64,000 nt of DNA from Planktothrix paucivesiculata PCC 9631 (GTDB lineage Bacteria > Cyanobacteriota > Cyanobacteriia > Cyanobacteriales > Microcoleaceae): the NCBI RefSeq assembly GCF_900009265.2, contig NZ_LR735026.1, positions 708,123 to 772,122 on the forward strand. Direction: 5' to 3'. The position numbers were made by a program, and so were the translations under genes. This document shows, in pieces, positions 9,574 to 17,683 of the stretch (the first letter of the stretch is position 1; every line of letters starts with the position of its first letter). The notes under the pieces are model-generated. The model did no database searches. It was given only the letters and a program-made list of their open reading frames with translations, and was not told the DNA's origin.

Positions 9574-10398
9574 ATGAGCAACACCGAAAATATTACCCTA
9601 AATCCCACATTAATTGCCCTACAAAACTTAATTGATGTTGTGGCAAAATTGCGATCGCCAGAAGGGGGATGTCCTTGGGATTTGGAACAAACACCAGAAA
9701 CCTTAGTTCCCTATATTATTGAAGAAGCCTATGAAGTGGTAGACGCCATTCGGAGCGGGGATAAAAATGCGATCGCCGATGAATTAGGGGATTTACTATT
9801 ACAAGTCATTTTACAAGCCCAAATTGCTGGAGAATCAAATCAATTTTCTTTAGAAGAAATTGCTAATAATATTACAGAAAAATTAATTCGTCGCCATCCC
9901 CATGTCTTTGGGGAAGTGGAAGTGAATAGTGTCGAAGAAGTTAGGCAAAATTGGGAAGAAATCAAATCAGATGAACGGGGAGAAACATCAGAAACTAAAA
10001 GTTTTAGTTCTAAATTAAGCCGTTATGCTCGACAATTACCTCCCTTAATTGCGGGGATGAAAATTTCTAAAAAAGCTGCCGATATTGGATTTGAATGGGA
10101 TAATATTGAGGGAGTTTGGGATAAATTTGATGAAGAAGTTGCCGAATTTAAAGAAGCAATTCAAGGTACTGATAAAGAGCATCAACAAGCGGAATTAGGG
10201 GATATTTTATTTGTCTTAATTAATTTAGCCCGTTGGTACAATTTAGATCCCCATATTGGGTTACAAGAAACCAATCATCGTTTTATTAACAGGTTATCCA
10301 AGGTTGAGGAATATTGCGATCGCCCCTTATCAGAATACAGTTTAGAGGAATTAGACGCCCTCTGGCAACAAGCAAAAGCTATTCTAGCCCAGAAATAA
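9574..10398 (+). CDS. mazG: Nucleoside triphosphate pyrophosphohydrolase MazG
   Basis: 274 aa, the full-length two-domain form. The N-terminal MazG domain has the CPWDLEQTPETL motif followed by EEAYEVVDAI and ELGDLLLQV, the EExxE...ExxD metal-binding motif. The C-terminal repeat has FEWDNIEGVWDKFDEEVAEF and ELGDILFVLINLARW. MazG hydrolyses NTPs and dNTPs to NMP plus pyrophosphate, cleansing aberrant nucleotides and influencing ppGpp-related stress responses. Its 3' end and downstream DNA occur again, partly, at 19494-19647 and 20388-20438. Confidence 0.95.
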   Translation: MSNTENITLNPTLIALQNLIDVVAKLRSPEGGCPWDLEQTPETLVPYIIEEAYEVVDAIRSGDKNAIADELGDLLLQVILQAQIAGESNQFSLEEIANNITEKLIRRHPHVFGEVEVNSVEEVRQNWEEIKSDERGETSETKSFSSKLSRYARQLPPLIAGMKISKKAADIGFEWDNIEGVWDKFDEEVAEFKEAIQGTDKEHQQAELGDILFVLINLARWYNLDPHIGLQETNHRFINRLSKVEEYCDRPLSEYSLEELDALWQQAKAILAQK

Positions 10399-10437
10399 AG
10401 CCTAATCATGTTAAAATAGAGAAGGTTTATCAATAGT
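10281..10437 (+). repeat. Parent copy of the mazG 3'-end duplication
   Basis: The last ~115 bp of mazG plus ~40 bp downstream match 19494-19647 with few differences; the last ~50 bp also match 20388-20438. This copy is intact coding sequence and so the likely source. Confidence 0.8.
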
Positions 10438-10452
10438 TTTGGTAAGTTACTA

Positions 10453-10538
10453 TGCCCTCTTTAGAAGTTCGTGAATTTGCCGAAAAAAATTAACCAATTA
10501 TCTTTTGAGGATAAACAATGGTTATTACAACAATACTA
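10453..10538 (+). pseudogene. Frameshifted N-terminal fragment of an antitoxin-like gene
   Basis: Begins ATGCCCTCTTTAGAAGTTCG (MPSLEVREFAEK) and hits a stop after 13 residues. Removing one A from the run of seven As restores EKINQLSFEDKQWLLQQY before the next stop. This looks like the N-terminal end of a small cyanobacterial antitoxin (a REFAEKINQLSFEDKQWLL-type start); the remainder is missing. It sits directly after mazG. Confidence 0.5.
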
Positions 10539-10551
10539 AGAGAAAAATTCA

Positions 10552-11304
10552 ATGATTCTCAGTCTATCTCACTCTAAACTCTGGAAAAAACGTTCCCTCT
10601 TGATCGCTTTATTAATTTCAGGACTCTGTTTGGGGGTGAAATTCTCCCAAGCTCAACCCTTATCGATACCAGATAACTTAGTTAATTTTAATTCCTCTGA
10701 AGGGGAAAAACTCTTTTCTGAAAGTAATGCTAAACAAGATTATTTTCCGTTGAGTATTTATTTTGTAACGCAAGATAATTTAGCATATTGTGGGGTTGCG
10801 AGTTTAGTAATGGCGTTAAATGCGATGCAAATTCCTCGACCAGAAACCCCGGAATATAGAAATTATCGGATTTTTACTCAGGAAAATGTATTTAATAATT
10901 CCTCAACTCAACGGGTGCTGACGGCGGAAACTGTAACCCGTCGAGGAATGACCTTAGAGCAGTTGGGAAAACTGTTAGACAGTTATTCCTTAAAGGTTCA
11001 AGTTTATCATGCGTCAGAGACAACTTTAGAAGAATTTCGGAAGTTAGTAATTGCTAATTTAAAAGCAGAAAATAATTTTGTTTTAGTCAATTATTTGCGT
11101 CCAGAAATGGGTCAGGAAGGAGGCGGACATATTTCACCGATTGCGGCTTATCATCAAAAGAGCGATCGCTTTTTAATCTTAGATGTAGCCCGCTATAAAT
11201 ATCCGCCTGTTTGGGTAAAAGCTGAGGATCTTTGGCGAGGAATGACAAGGATTGATCCGGCTTCCCAAAAAACACGAGGATTTGTTATCCTGAGTTCTAA
11301 CTAA
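10552..11304 (+). CDS. Phytochelatin synthase-like peptidase, exported
   Basis: 250 aa. An N-terminal signal or anchor (~14-34, ending SQAQP) is followed by a papain-like phytochelatin synthase domain. The predicted catalytic triad is C80 (AYCGVASLVM), H193 (GGGHISPI) and D211 (FLILDVARY); these spacings equal those I recall for the Nostoc enzyme Alr0975 (Cys70, His183, Asp201). Prokaryotic members lack the C-terminal sensor domain and mainly cleave glycine from glutathione to give gamma-Glu-Cys, with weak phytochelatin synthesis. The signal sequence suggests periplasmic action. No metal-resistance genes are adjacent. Confidence 0.92.
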   Translation: MILSLSHSKLWKKRSLLIALLISGLCLGVKFSQAQPLSIPDNLVNFNSSEGEKLFSESNAKQDYFPLSIYFVTQDNLAYCGVASLVMALNAMQIPRPETPEYRNYRIFTQENVFNNSSTQRVLTAETVTRRGMTLEQLGKLLDSYSLKVQVYHASETTLEEFRKLVIANLKAENNFVLVNYLRPEMGQEGGGHISPIAAYHQKSDRFLILDVARYKYPPVWVKAEDLWRGMTRIDPASQKTRGFVILSSN

Positions 11305-11307
11305 TGA

Positions 11308-11400
11308 TTATTGAACATATTGCCATTTTTCGGAAGCATGACAATATTCACACAAATATTTTGCTCGTTTACGAACTTCTTTAGGAGTATTTTTATCCAT
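11308..11400 (-). pseudogene. Truncated HNH-endonuclease N-terminus
   Basis: Encodes MDKNTPKEVRKRAKYLCEYC followed by ten more residues before TAA at 11308-11310. The basic start and CEYC pair are the N-terminal hallmark of small cyanobacterial HNH endonucleases, which normally continue with FxxDHI(x)P. Everything after residue 30 is missing. It directly follows the small gene at 11423-11689 on the same strand; such a partner normally precedes an HNH gene. Probably a dead remnant. Confidence 0.6.
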
Positions 11401-11422
11401 AAATTTAAAATAATATTTTTCG

Positions 11423-11689
11423 TTAAATCTGAGTTAAATAAAGATTGCGAATCGTCCGATTTACCAAACTCAAATAATCATCTAATTCTTCATAAGCATC
11501 TAATTCTTTTTCTTCTTCGATAGTTAATACTGCTTGCTTTTGTTTCTCAAGTAAAGTTTCAATTCTACTTTGAATCTTTTCAGAAGCACGAAAGATAGTA
11601 ATTCCTTCTATTAAGGTAATGCTAATTATCCCTTCTAAGGAAAAATTTTCAGGTAAAGTTTCAAGTTTGGGTAAAGTTAAATTTTGCAT
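11423..11689 (-). CDS. Small antitoxin-like protein (partner of an HNH gene)
   Basis: 88 aa from the chosen ATG 11689 (MQNLTLPKLE); ATG 11722 would add 11 residues. Has a beta-rich N-terminus and a Glu-rich helical C-terminus (TIEEEKELDAYEELDDYLSL). This architecture is common in cyanobacterial small proteins encoded just upstream of HNH-endonuclease or other toxin-like genes. Here the downstream HNH partner is only a 30-residue stub. Whether it is still expressed cannot be judged. Confidence 0.6.
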   Translation of the reverse strand: MQNLTLPKLETLPENFSLEGIISITLIEGITIFRASEKIQSRIETLLEKQKQAVLTIEEEKELDAYEELDDYLSLVNRTIRNLYLTQI

Positions 11690-11762
11690 GATTAAAGCGG
11701 TTATTGCTGAAGAAGATTTCAAGGATTATATGTGAGAAAATAGACAATAGGCAATAGGTAAT

Positions 11763-14130
11763 TTATTTTGTTAATTCCATAATTAAATCCATGTTAAAAT
11801 CCCTAACTAAATCTTTCAGAGTATTGGCGATCGCCTCTTGGGAAACAGGGATTTGTTCAATTAATTCCAGCAAGAAATCCTCATCACAATAATAAGCTGC
11901 ATCATACATTTGCTGTAACCATTCAGGGGGCATGATTGCTAAATCTTCCTTCGATAATTCAACTGTCAACCGAGGAGAAGGGTCTTCAGAGATAATGGTC
12001 GGAATACCCTCTCGTTTATCGTTATCGGAGGATAGGATCTCTTGTAATATTTGCAATAATTGTTTGATCGTGTAAGGCTTTGCTAAAAATGTCTGAACAT
12101 CAGTCTCTAAAGCCAGTTGACTATTAGTAATAAGTCCGCTAGTCCCAATAATCTTAACCAGAGGATTCATGCTTTTCAAAATATGAATTGCAGCCATACC
12201 ATCTAAATTTGGCATCATCATATCCATTAACACAACGCTGATTTCCTGTTGATATTTGCCATAAAGATCGATGGCTTCAATCCCATCACTAGCGAGTATT
12301 ACTCTGTAATTATAGTTTTCTAAATAAGTTTTGTTAATCTCTCGAATATAAACTTCATCATCAACAATTAAAATCAATTCGCCCTTCCCTCTAGGCAGTT
12401 CTTCTTCTTCGGTTGTGACGTTGACTTCTCCCTCGATCGCCGGGAAAAAAACCTTGAATTCCGTACCCTTTCCTAACTGGCTATAAACCTTGATAAAACC
12501 GCCATGATTTTTGACAATTCCTATTACGGTTGATAATCCTAATCCTGTTCCTTTGTTAACTTCCTTCGTCGTAAAAAAGGGATCAAAAATTCGCTCTAAT
12601 AAATCTGGAGGAATACCGATTCCGGTATCAGCAACCGTCACCATCACATAAGCACCTACTTTTGCTTCTAAATTCATCTGGGTATAATATTGATCTATTT
12701 GGCAATTTTCGGCAGTGATGGTTAAAGTTCCGCCCTCTGACATGGCATCCCTAGCGTTAACCAATAAATTCATAAATACTTGGTGTATTTGGGTAGCATC
12801 TGCCGCAATAGTCCATAATTCACTGGTGGGAATTTTAGCTGAAATCGTGATTGATTTAGGAAATGTCTGTTGAGTAATACCGATTAATTCTAGGAGTAAG
12901 TAACTTAGTTGTAAGACTACAGATTGACCTTCTGTATCTCGACTAAAAAGCAGAATTTGTTTAACTAAATCCGCCCCACGTTTAGCACTGTCAGACAAGA
13001 GGGTCAATAATTTTTTTGTCTGATCATCAAGATTAGGAAATTTGAGGATAAGTAGTTGACTCGTGGCTAAAATCGGGGTTAGAATATTATTAAAATCATG
13101 GGAAATGCCACTGGCTAAGGTTCCTAAACTTTCTAATCGTTGGATATGGTAAAATTGTTTTTCGAGTTGTTTTTTCTTGGTAATATCACTGTTAACGACG
13201 AGGATTGATTGGTGTTGGGAAAATTGATTTTCTATCAGTGTCCTGCGACTCTCTACGATGATTTTTGCGCCTTCTTTGGTGATTTGCTCTAATTCCCCTT
13301 GGTAACTGCCCTGCTCTATAATAGTTTGTAGAGCTTCAGTAATTTCATTCACTTGATTAAATAAAGTTGGCGTTTTTTGCCCTAAAACTTCGGCTTCTGT
13401 CCAACCATATAAACGTTCTGCTCCTTTACTCCAGAATAAAATCTGATTATCTAAATCTTGGACAAAAATAGCATCGGCAGTAATATCAATTAAGGTAGCT
13501 TGTTCAATAATTTTCTGTTGTGCTTGTTTACGATCGTTAATATCTTCAGCAAACATCAAAATACCGCCCACTTCCCCTGTATCCAGTCGCCAAGGCAAGT
13601 TTTCCCATTTTAACCATTGCAGTGAGCCATCAAACCGGATGTAAGAGTCTTCATCGGATTTTCTGGTCGCACCTGCTAAACATTCTTGATGTACCTGTTT
13701 CGAACGCTCAGGAAGATCGGGGAACAGTTCATAGTGCGATCGCCCAATTATCGCTTCCCAAGAACCGAGTTGATTCATCTCTATCCAACGTTGACTGGCG
13801 GCAAGATAACACATCTGGCGATCAAACATGGCAACACAAACAGGAGCATATTTGATAAATAATCTTAATTTTTCTTGTTCTTCTCTTCGGGCAATTTCTG
13901 CTTGTTTGCGATCGGTAATATCAACAATCGTCCCGATCATCCGTATCGCTTGTCCTGCTTGGTCATAAAGCGATCGCCCTTTGGCTAAAACCCAATGAAT
14001 CGTGCTATCGGGGTGAATAACCCGATATTCGACTGCGTAATCGCTGTGGGTTACCTGTGCTTGCTGGATTTTCTGTTCTACTTCGATTAGGTCATCGGGG
14101 TGAACGCGATCGCGCCAGGATTGATAAGTA
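11763..14130 (-). pseudogene. Hybrid sensor histidine kinase, 3' part (split by IS)
   Basis: Open from the transposon border at 14130 to the stop at 11763, ~790 codons; the first internal Met is at 13940. It begins within a PAS domain (SWRDRVHPDDL), then has two more PAS domains, HisKA with phospho-acceptor SGISHDFNN (H281 counted from Met 13940), HATPase_c with NLLVNARDAM, DTGIGI and GTGLGLS, a receiver domain (D573 in LMDMMMPNLDG), and a C-terminal alpha-helical, Hpt-like or unknown tail. The 5' part is 15070-15936. The catalytic half could be expressed from an internal start. Simple rejoining at the TA target is out of frame and skips PAS sequence, so a deletion accompanied the insertion. 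Confidence 0.88.
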
Positions 14131-15070
14131 GGTGGTCATAAATAGAGTTAAAATAAGAAATGAAGAAATATCAGAGGAATAGTCATGCCACTGAGGTTAA
14201 GAATTCAACTAACAGAAGAAGAAAAACAAGAGCTACTAACTCTGTATCAGCAAGAGAAAGTTCCGAAAAGAACAAGGCAGAGAATAGATATATTAATGTT
14301 TAGTGATGGAGCGCACTAAGCGCAGAAAGAATTAGAAAAATCTTAAAAAAAAAAGACTGGCGCTGGAAAAGAACAAAAGCCAGTTTAAAGAAAAAACAGA
14401 ATCCCGAAAAAACAGCGAGCAAGAAAAGAGATTTGGAGACGTTAAAGCGTTATGAAGAAGAGGGTTTGGTCAGATTAAAATATTTAGATGAGGCAGGTTT
14501 TTGTTTATGGAGTCCTGTGAGTTACACCTATGTAAAAAAGGGGAAGCAGAAACAAATAAACCAGACGAAAAAGCGAGGAAAAAGATTGAATGTAATTGGA
14601 GTATTAGAAAAAGGAAAAAGTTTTGAGTACGGTTTAAGTTTGTCAGGAATTACAAGTGAGAATTACATAAAATTTATAGATTGGCAAGCGGAAAAAGCTG
14701 AAAAGCATTTTCAAAATACTCGACAAATTACCGTACTGATTCAAGATAACTACAGTGTCCATAAAAGTCAAAAAATACAAGAAAAAGAAAGGGAGTGGCA
14801 AGACAAAAAATTAGAATTTTTCTTCCTGTCTGCTTATAGCCCTGAATTGAATGAAATCGAACCAGAATGGCATCAATTAAAAACTCATGAACTGGCGGGA
14901 AGAATGTTTGAAGATGAATATGATTTGAGCCAAGCTGTGATTCAAGCCATTGAAGATAGAAACGAAAGAAATGATTGTACCTGCGATCGCTTGCGATTTA
15001 ATTCCCTGAGTAACTCTCAAGAATTATCCTAAACAATCTTTTTCTATTATTGACTTTATTTATGACCACC
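14131..15070 (+). mobile_element. IS630-family element, internally deleted
   Basis: 940-bp element with inverted termini starting GGTGGTCATAAATA (14 bp exact, then imperfect), flanked by TA dinucleotides at 14129-14130 and 15071-15072, as expected for IS630/Tc1-type target duplication. The transposase gene inside is broken. Inserted in the histidine kinase gene. Confidence 0.9.
14185..15032 (+). pseudogene. IS630-family transposase, broken
   Basis: The N-terminus is an intact 44-codon start (MPLRLRIQLTEEEKQELL) that ends at TAA 14317-14319. The DNA then picks up mid-protein ([20 protein letters not shown]) and continues to 15032. The catalytic DDE triad is visible: D in YLDEAGF, D in IQDNYSVHK and E in [11 protein letters not shown]. 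The helix-turn-helix segment between start and catalytic domain is deleted, so the element is probably non-autonomous. Confidence 0.88.
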
Positions 15071-15936
15071 TACTTACCAGTTTCATCCCATTGAAAGAAC
15101 CGGGAAGATGAAATCCAGTGAACAGTACCATTTTTGTGACGATAGCGATACTCAATATAGCCAGTTTTGTTCAGCTTATAGTCTTTAAAGGTTTGAGAAA
15201 TAACAGTTTCCAAATCTTCAGGAAATATCCGACTTGTAAACAAATTTTGATCAGCAATGAGTTCGGCTGCGGTATAGCCAAAGAGTTGTTCGCATCCCTG
15301 TGACCAATAATCAAAGATCCAAGTGTGATCAGGGAAGGCGCGATAACTGATAATTGCCGCGATCGCGCGATCGAGAATATTATTAAGTTTAGCAGCTTCA
15401 ACTTTCAATTCCGTAAGATCAGTAATAATAACACTATTGACTAAAACCTCATTCACCCTAAATTGTTTCAGCGATAATTTAACAGCTATTTCCTGATTTT
15501 TAGTTGCCGGGATCAAAGATAATTCTTGGCTCAGAGTTTTCTGTTCTTGAAGCTGTTGTAATAGCAGTAGAAATGCTTTTTTGTCATGGGGAGAAACAAA
15601 GGTTTCTAACCTAGAGCCAATCAGATTTTTTAAAGGACAATTTAAGAGTTCTGAGAGTTGCTGATTAGCGTACAAAATCAAGCCATCAGCAGAAATCGTT
15701 GCGGCTCCTTCGCCCATTTGTTCGACTAAACACTGATAAACATAATCGACTCCCTCAAGGAGGAAAACTCGCTTCCCTTGCTGTGTAGAAACAACAAGAG
15801 CGTCTATTTCCCCAGAACCAATAGCCTGCAATGTTTCTTCCGTCTCATTGAGATGTTTCTGCATTTCTGCCAATTTTCCCTTTAGGGTTTCGACTTCTTG
15901 ACGCAATGTTTTAAGAGTGTCTGGGGAATCATTCAT
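15070..15936 (-). pseudogene. Hybrid sensor histidine kinase, 5' part (split by IS)
   Basis: 288 codons from ATG 15936. The N-terminal coiled coil (~5-45) is followed by a segment with IGSGEIDALVVS, typical of cyanobacterial PAS kinases, then two PAS domains (~75-185 and ~195-288). The frame ends at a TAG formed at the transposon junction (15070-15072), after FFQWDETGK, within a PAS domain. No kinase domain remains on this piece. Its start codon originally overlapped the upstream KaiB-like gene; see the relic at 15964-16555. Confidence 0.88.
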
Positions 15937-15963
15937 TGTTCCTGTATCTAGTTATATTTTTAG

Positions 15964-16555
15964 TGGGACTTAAACAAAAATAAGGAGGGAAATAGATGAT
16001 AATAATTATAGACAGGACTTACGCAAGCAGGCTGTATATAGCGTGTCAAAAGTAGGCGATCAGATACCAATGATTATAGCAATCGCCCTAAAAAGTCCTA
16101 ATTATTTATTTTCCCCCCAATGTTCGGGGCTAGGGGGCTAGATGGCTTGAAATGTATAGTGTTTAGAATGCTAAGGTTATGAAGGATTGATCAGCAGTTT
16201 TAGAGACTATTTCTCAAGTAGCAATATTTGCCCCCTAAATCCCCCAAAATTGGGGGACTTTAAGAGGTTGTCCTGTTCAAGCGATCTCGTTTGAGTTAGG
16301 AGCACGATGGCAGTACCGCCGCCTTTGGATTTTGGTATTTTGTGCCTATACTTTTATTCTCTGGCATAGTTTAACCGGAGGATTAAGACATCGATGGGCG
16401 AACAAACCCTTAAACACATTTGTTGATGCCCTTGAAGCCTTTCGTACAGCGATTTCTTTTCGATTTGCGGAGTGGCTCCAACATAATAGGGATATATTTG
16501 CAGCCTACAAAGCAAGTTTAGGCTTGATTTGAGCTTGATTTTTGTTTAAGTCCCA
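15964..16555 (+). mobile_element. Relic IS with 18-bp inverted termini and TTAG duplication
   Basis: Left end TGGGACTTAAACAAAAAT and the exact reverse complement at the right end. TTAG occurs immediately outside both ends (15960-15963 and 16556-16559). Inside are only the last ~85 codons of a transposase plus dispersed repeats (an AGGACTTACGCA terminus near 16014; CCCCC/GGGGG palindromes near 16119-16140 and 16230-16260). Four-bp duplication and transposase type suggest an IS4/IS701-like origin. It separates the second KaiB-like gene from the kinase gene. Confidence 0.85.
16278..16532 (+). pseudogene. C-terminal fragment of an IS4/IS701-like transposase
   Basis: The frame is open upstream of TTG 16332 and reads QAISFELGARWQYRRLWILV, continuing to stop 16530-16532. 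SLTGGLRHRWANKPLNTFV and FRFAEWLQHNRDIFAAYKA are typical of the C-terminus of cyanobacterial IS701-like DDE transposases. All catalytic sequence is missing. Confidence 0.75.
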
Positions 16556-16896
16556 TTAGGCAAAAGATTAAGACCAATTAAGACTTTTTCTGTATTCGAT
16601 AAGTTGCCAATAATTTTTTGTAAGGGCAGAGGTAACTCTTTAATTAATGTAGGAATAGCCACAATATTCTCAATAATAACGGCTTCTGTCTGTTGAAAAA
16701 CATCAATAACTTCTAGTTCATAATGTCCTTGAAGATTTTCCTCACAAATCTTTTTGATATTTTGCAACGCCGTCAATGATTGGAGCGTTGTCCCGGCAAT
16801 ATAAAGACGAAGGATATAATGCTGTTCCTTGGATTCGGACAGGGACTGTTCAAATAGTTCTGTAGTTGTTAGTTTAAAATCTTCTGGGTTAACCAT
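16546..16896 (-). CDS. KaiB-like protein 2, C-terminus altered by IS
   Basis: 116 aa. Residues ~24-112 match the KaiB thioredoxin-like fold: LRLYIAGTTLQSLTALQNIK, then CEENLQGHYELEVIDV, then VAIPTLIKELPLPLQKIIGN, ending in the family's (R)VLIGL-type strand. KaiB proteins bind KaiC-type ATPases and can switch fold; this divergent class is usually linked to kinases. The last residues (NGT) and stop are encoded by the end of the inserted IS relic. Without the relic the frame would read on for KNITRYRNNE and stop inside the kinase start codon. 43 bp downstream of the first KaiB-like gene. Confidence 0.88.
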   Translation of the reverse strand: MVNPEDFKLTTTELFEQSLSESKEQHYILRLYIAGTTLQSLTALQNIKKICEENLQGHYELEVIDVFQQTEAVIIENIVAIPTLIKELPLPLQKIIGNLSNTEKVLIGLNLLPNGT

Positions 16897-16939
16897 TATT
16901 AGTATCTAATCTTAATAAATTAATATTGAGTGATTGGAG

Positions 16940-17269
16940 TTATTCTTGATTTCTAAGAGGAATAATTTCCAGCCTCACCAACACTTTTTCCCGATTCGAT
17001 AAATCACCAATAATCTTTTTAATAGGTAGGGGCAATTTTCTGACGAGGGTTGGTAGAGCAATGATATTATATTCTATGGCTAGATCGGGCTGTTTGCTCA
17101 GGTCAATAATTTCAATGCTATATTGACCATGCAGATGTTCCTCACAAATATTCTTTAAATTGGCAAAAGCCACCTGAGATTTAGGGGTTTGTCCGGCTAC
17201 ATATAACCTGAGTTGCCAAAGTTCTGATTCTTTGGTGTTAGCGAAATTTGATAAATCATCTTCTGTCAT
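16940..17269 (-). CDS. KaiB-like protein 1
   Basis: 109 aa, a KaiB-domain protein closely similar to the downstream paralogue ([60 protein letters not shown]). The two arose by tandem duplication. It lacks sequence outside the KaiB domain except a short acidic N-terminus ([16 protein letters not shown]). Likely partner of the KaiC-like ATPase at 17684-19375. No kaiA is visible. Confidence 0.9.
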   Translation of the reverse strand: MTEDDLSNFANTKESELWQLRLYVAGQTPKSQVAFANLKNICEEHLHGQYSIEIIDLSKQPDLAIEYNIIALPTLVRKLPLPIKKIIGDLSNREKVLVRLEIIPLRNQE

Positions 17270-17318
17270 GTTTTTTAGGATAATAGAGCATAGGAAAACT
17301 TATAGGACAATTTTAAGT

Positions 17319-17567
17319 TTATTCATCTTCATTTAAAATCTCCTCTAATATTTCAGGAGTTAAACCTCTAGCTATCGCTTTTCTACTAATATCATCCATT
17401 AATTGCCCTAGTGTATCAACTTTGTCTGTTTGAATGGCGTTGATTTTTAGTTTCATTAATGTGGAAAATTTTAATTCAATTTGTTGCTTTTCTAGGTCAC
17501 TGGATTCCCGATAAGCTTGAGCAATTTCTTCTGGGACTTTAATCGTAATTTCTTGTAATTTGTTCAT
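17319..17567 (-). CDS. Small antitoxin-like / ribbon-helix protein of unknown function
   Basis: 82 aa. Starts MNKLQEITIKVPEEIAQAYR, a beta strand plus helix resembling ribbon-helix-helix antitoxins, and ends GLTPEILEEILNEDE, the common C-terminus of small cyanobacterial antitoxin-like proteins. No toxin gene is next to it. It lies between the KaiC-like and KaiB-like genes in the same direction, so it is either a passenger or an orphan antitoxin within the operon. Confidence 0.7.
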   Translation of the reverse strand: MNKLQEITIKVPEEIAQAYRESSDLEKQQIELKFSTLMKLKINAIQTDKVDTLGQLMDDISRKAIARGLTPEILEEILNEDE

Positions 17568-17683
17568 GATTTTCTAAACCTCATCATTTAATTAGGAGTA
17601 ATTTTTGCTATTTACCTCTTTCTTACCAATTACCGATCACGGATTTTAATCTGTGTTAATCTGCGTAAGTCCTGTCCCGATTA

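Noticed and set aside
11311..11523. 70-aa plus-strand frame
   Set aside because: Antisense to the HNH stub and the antitoxin-like gene; low complexity.
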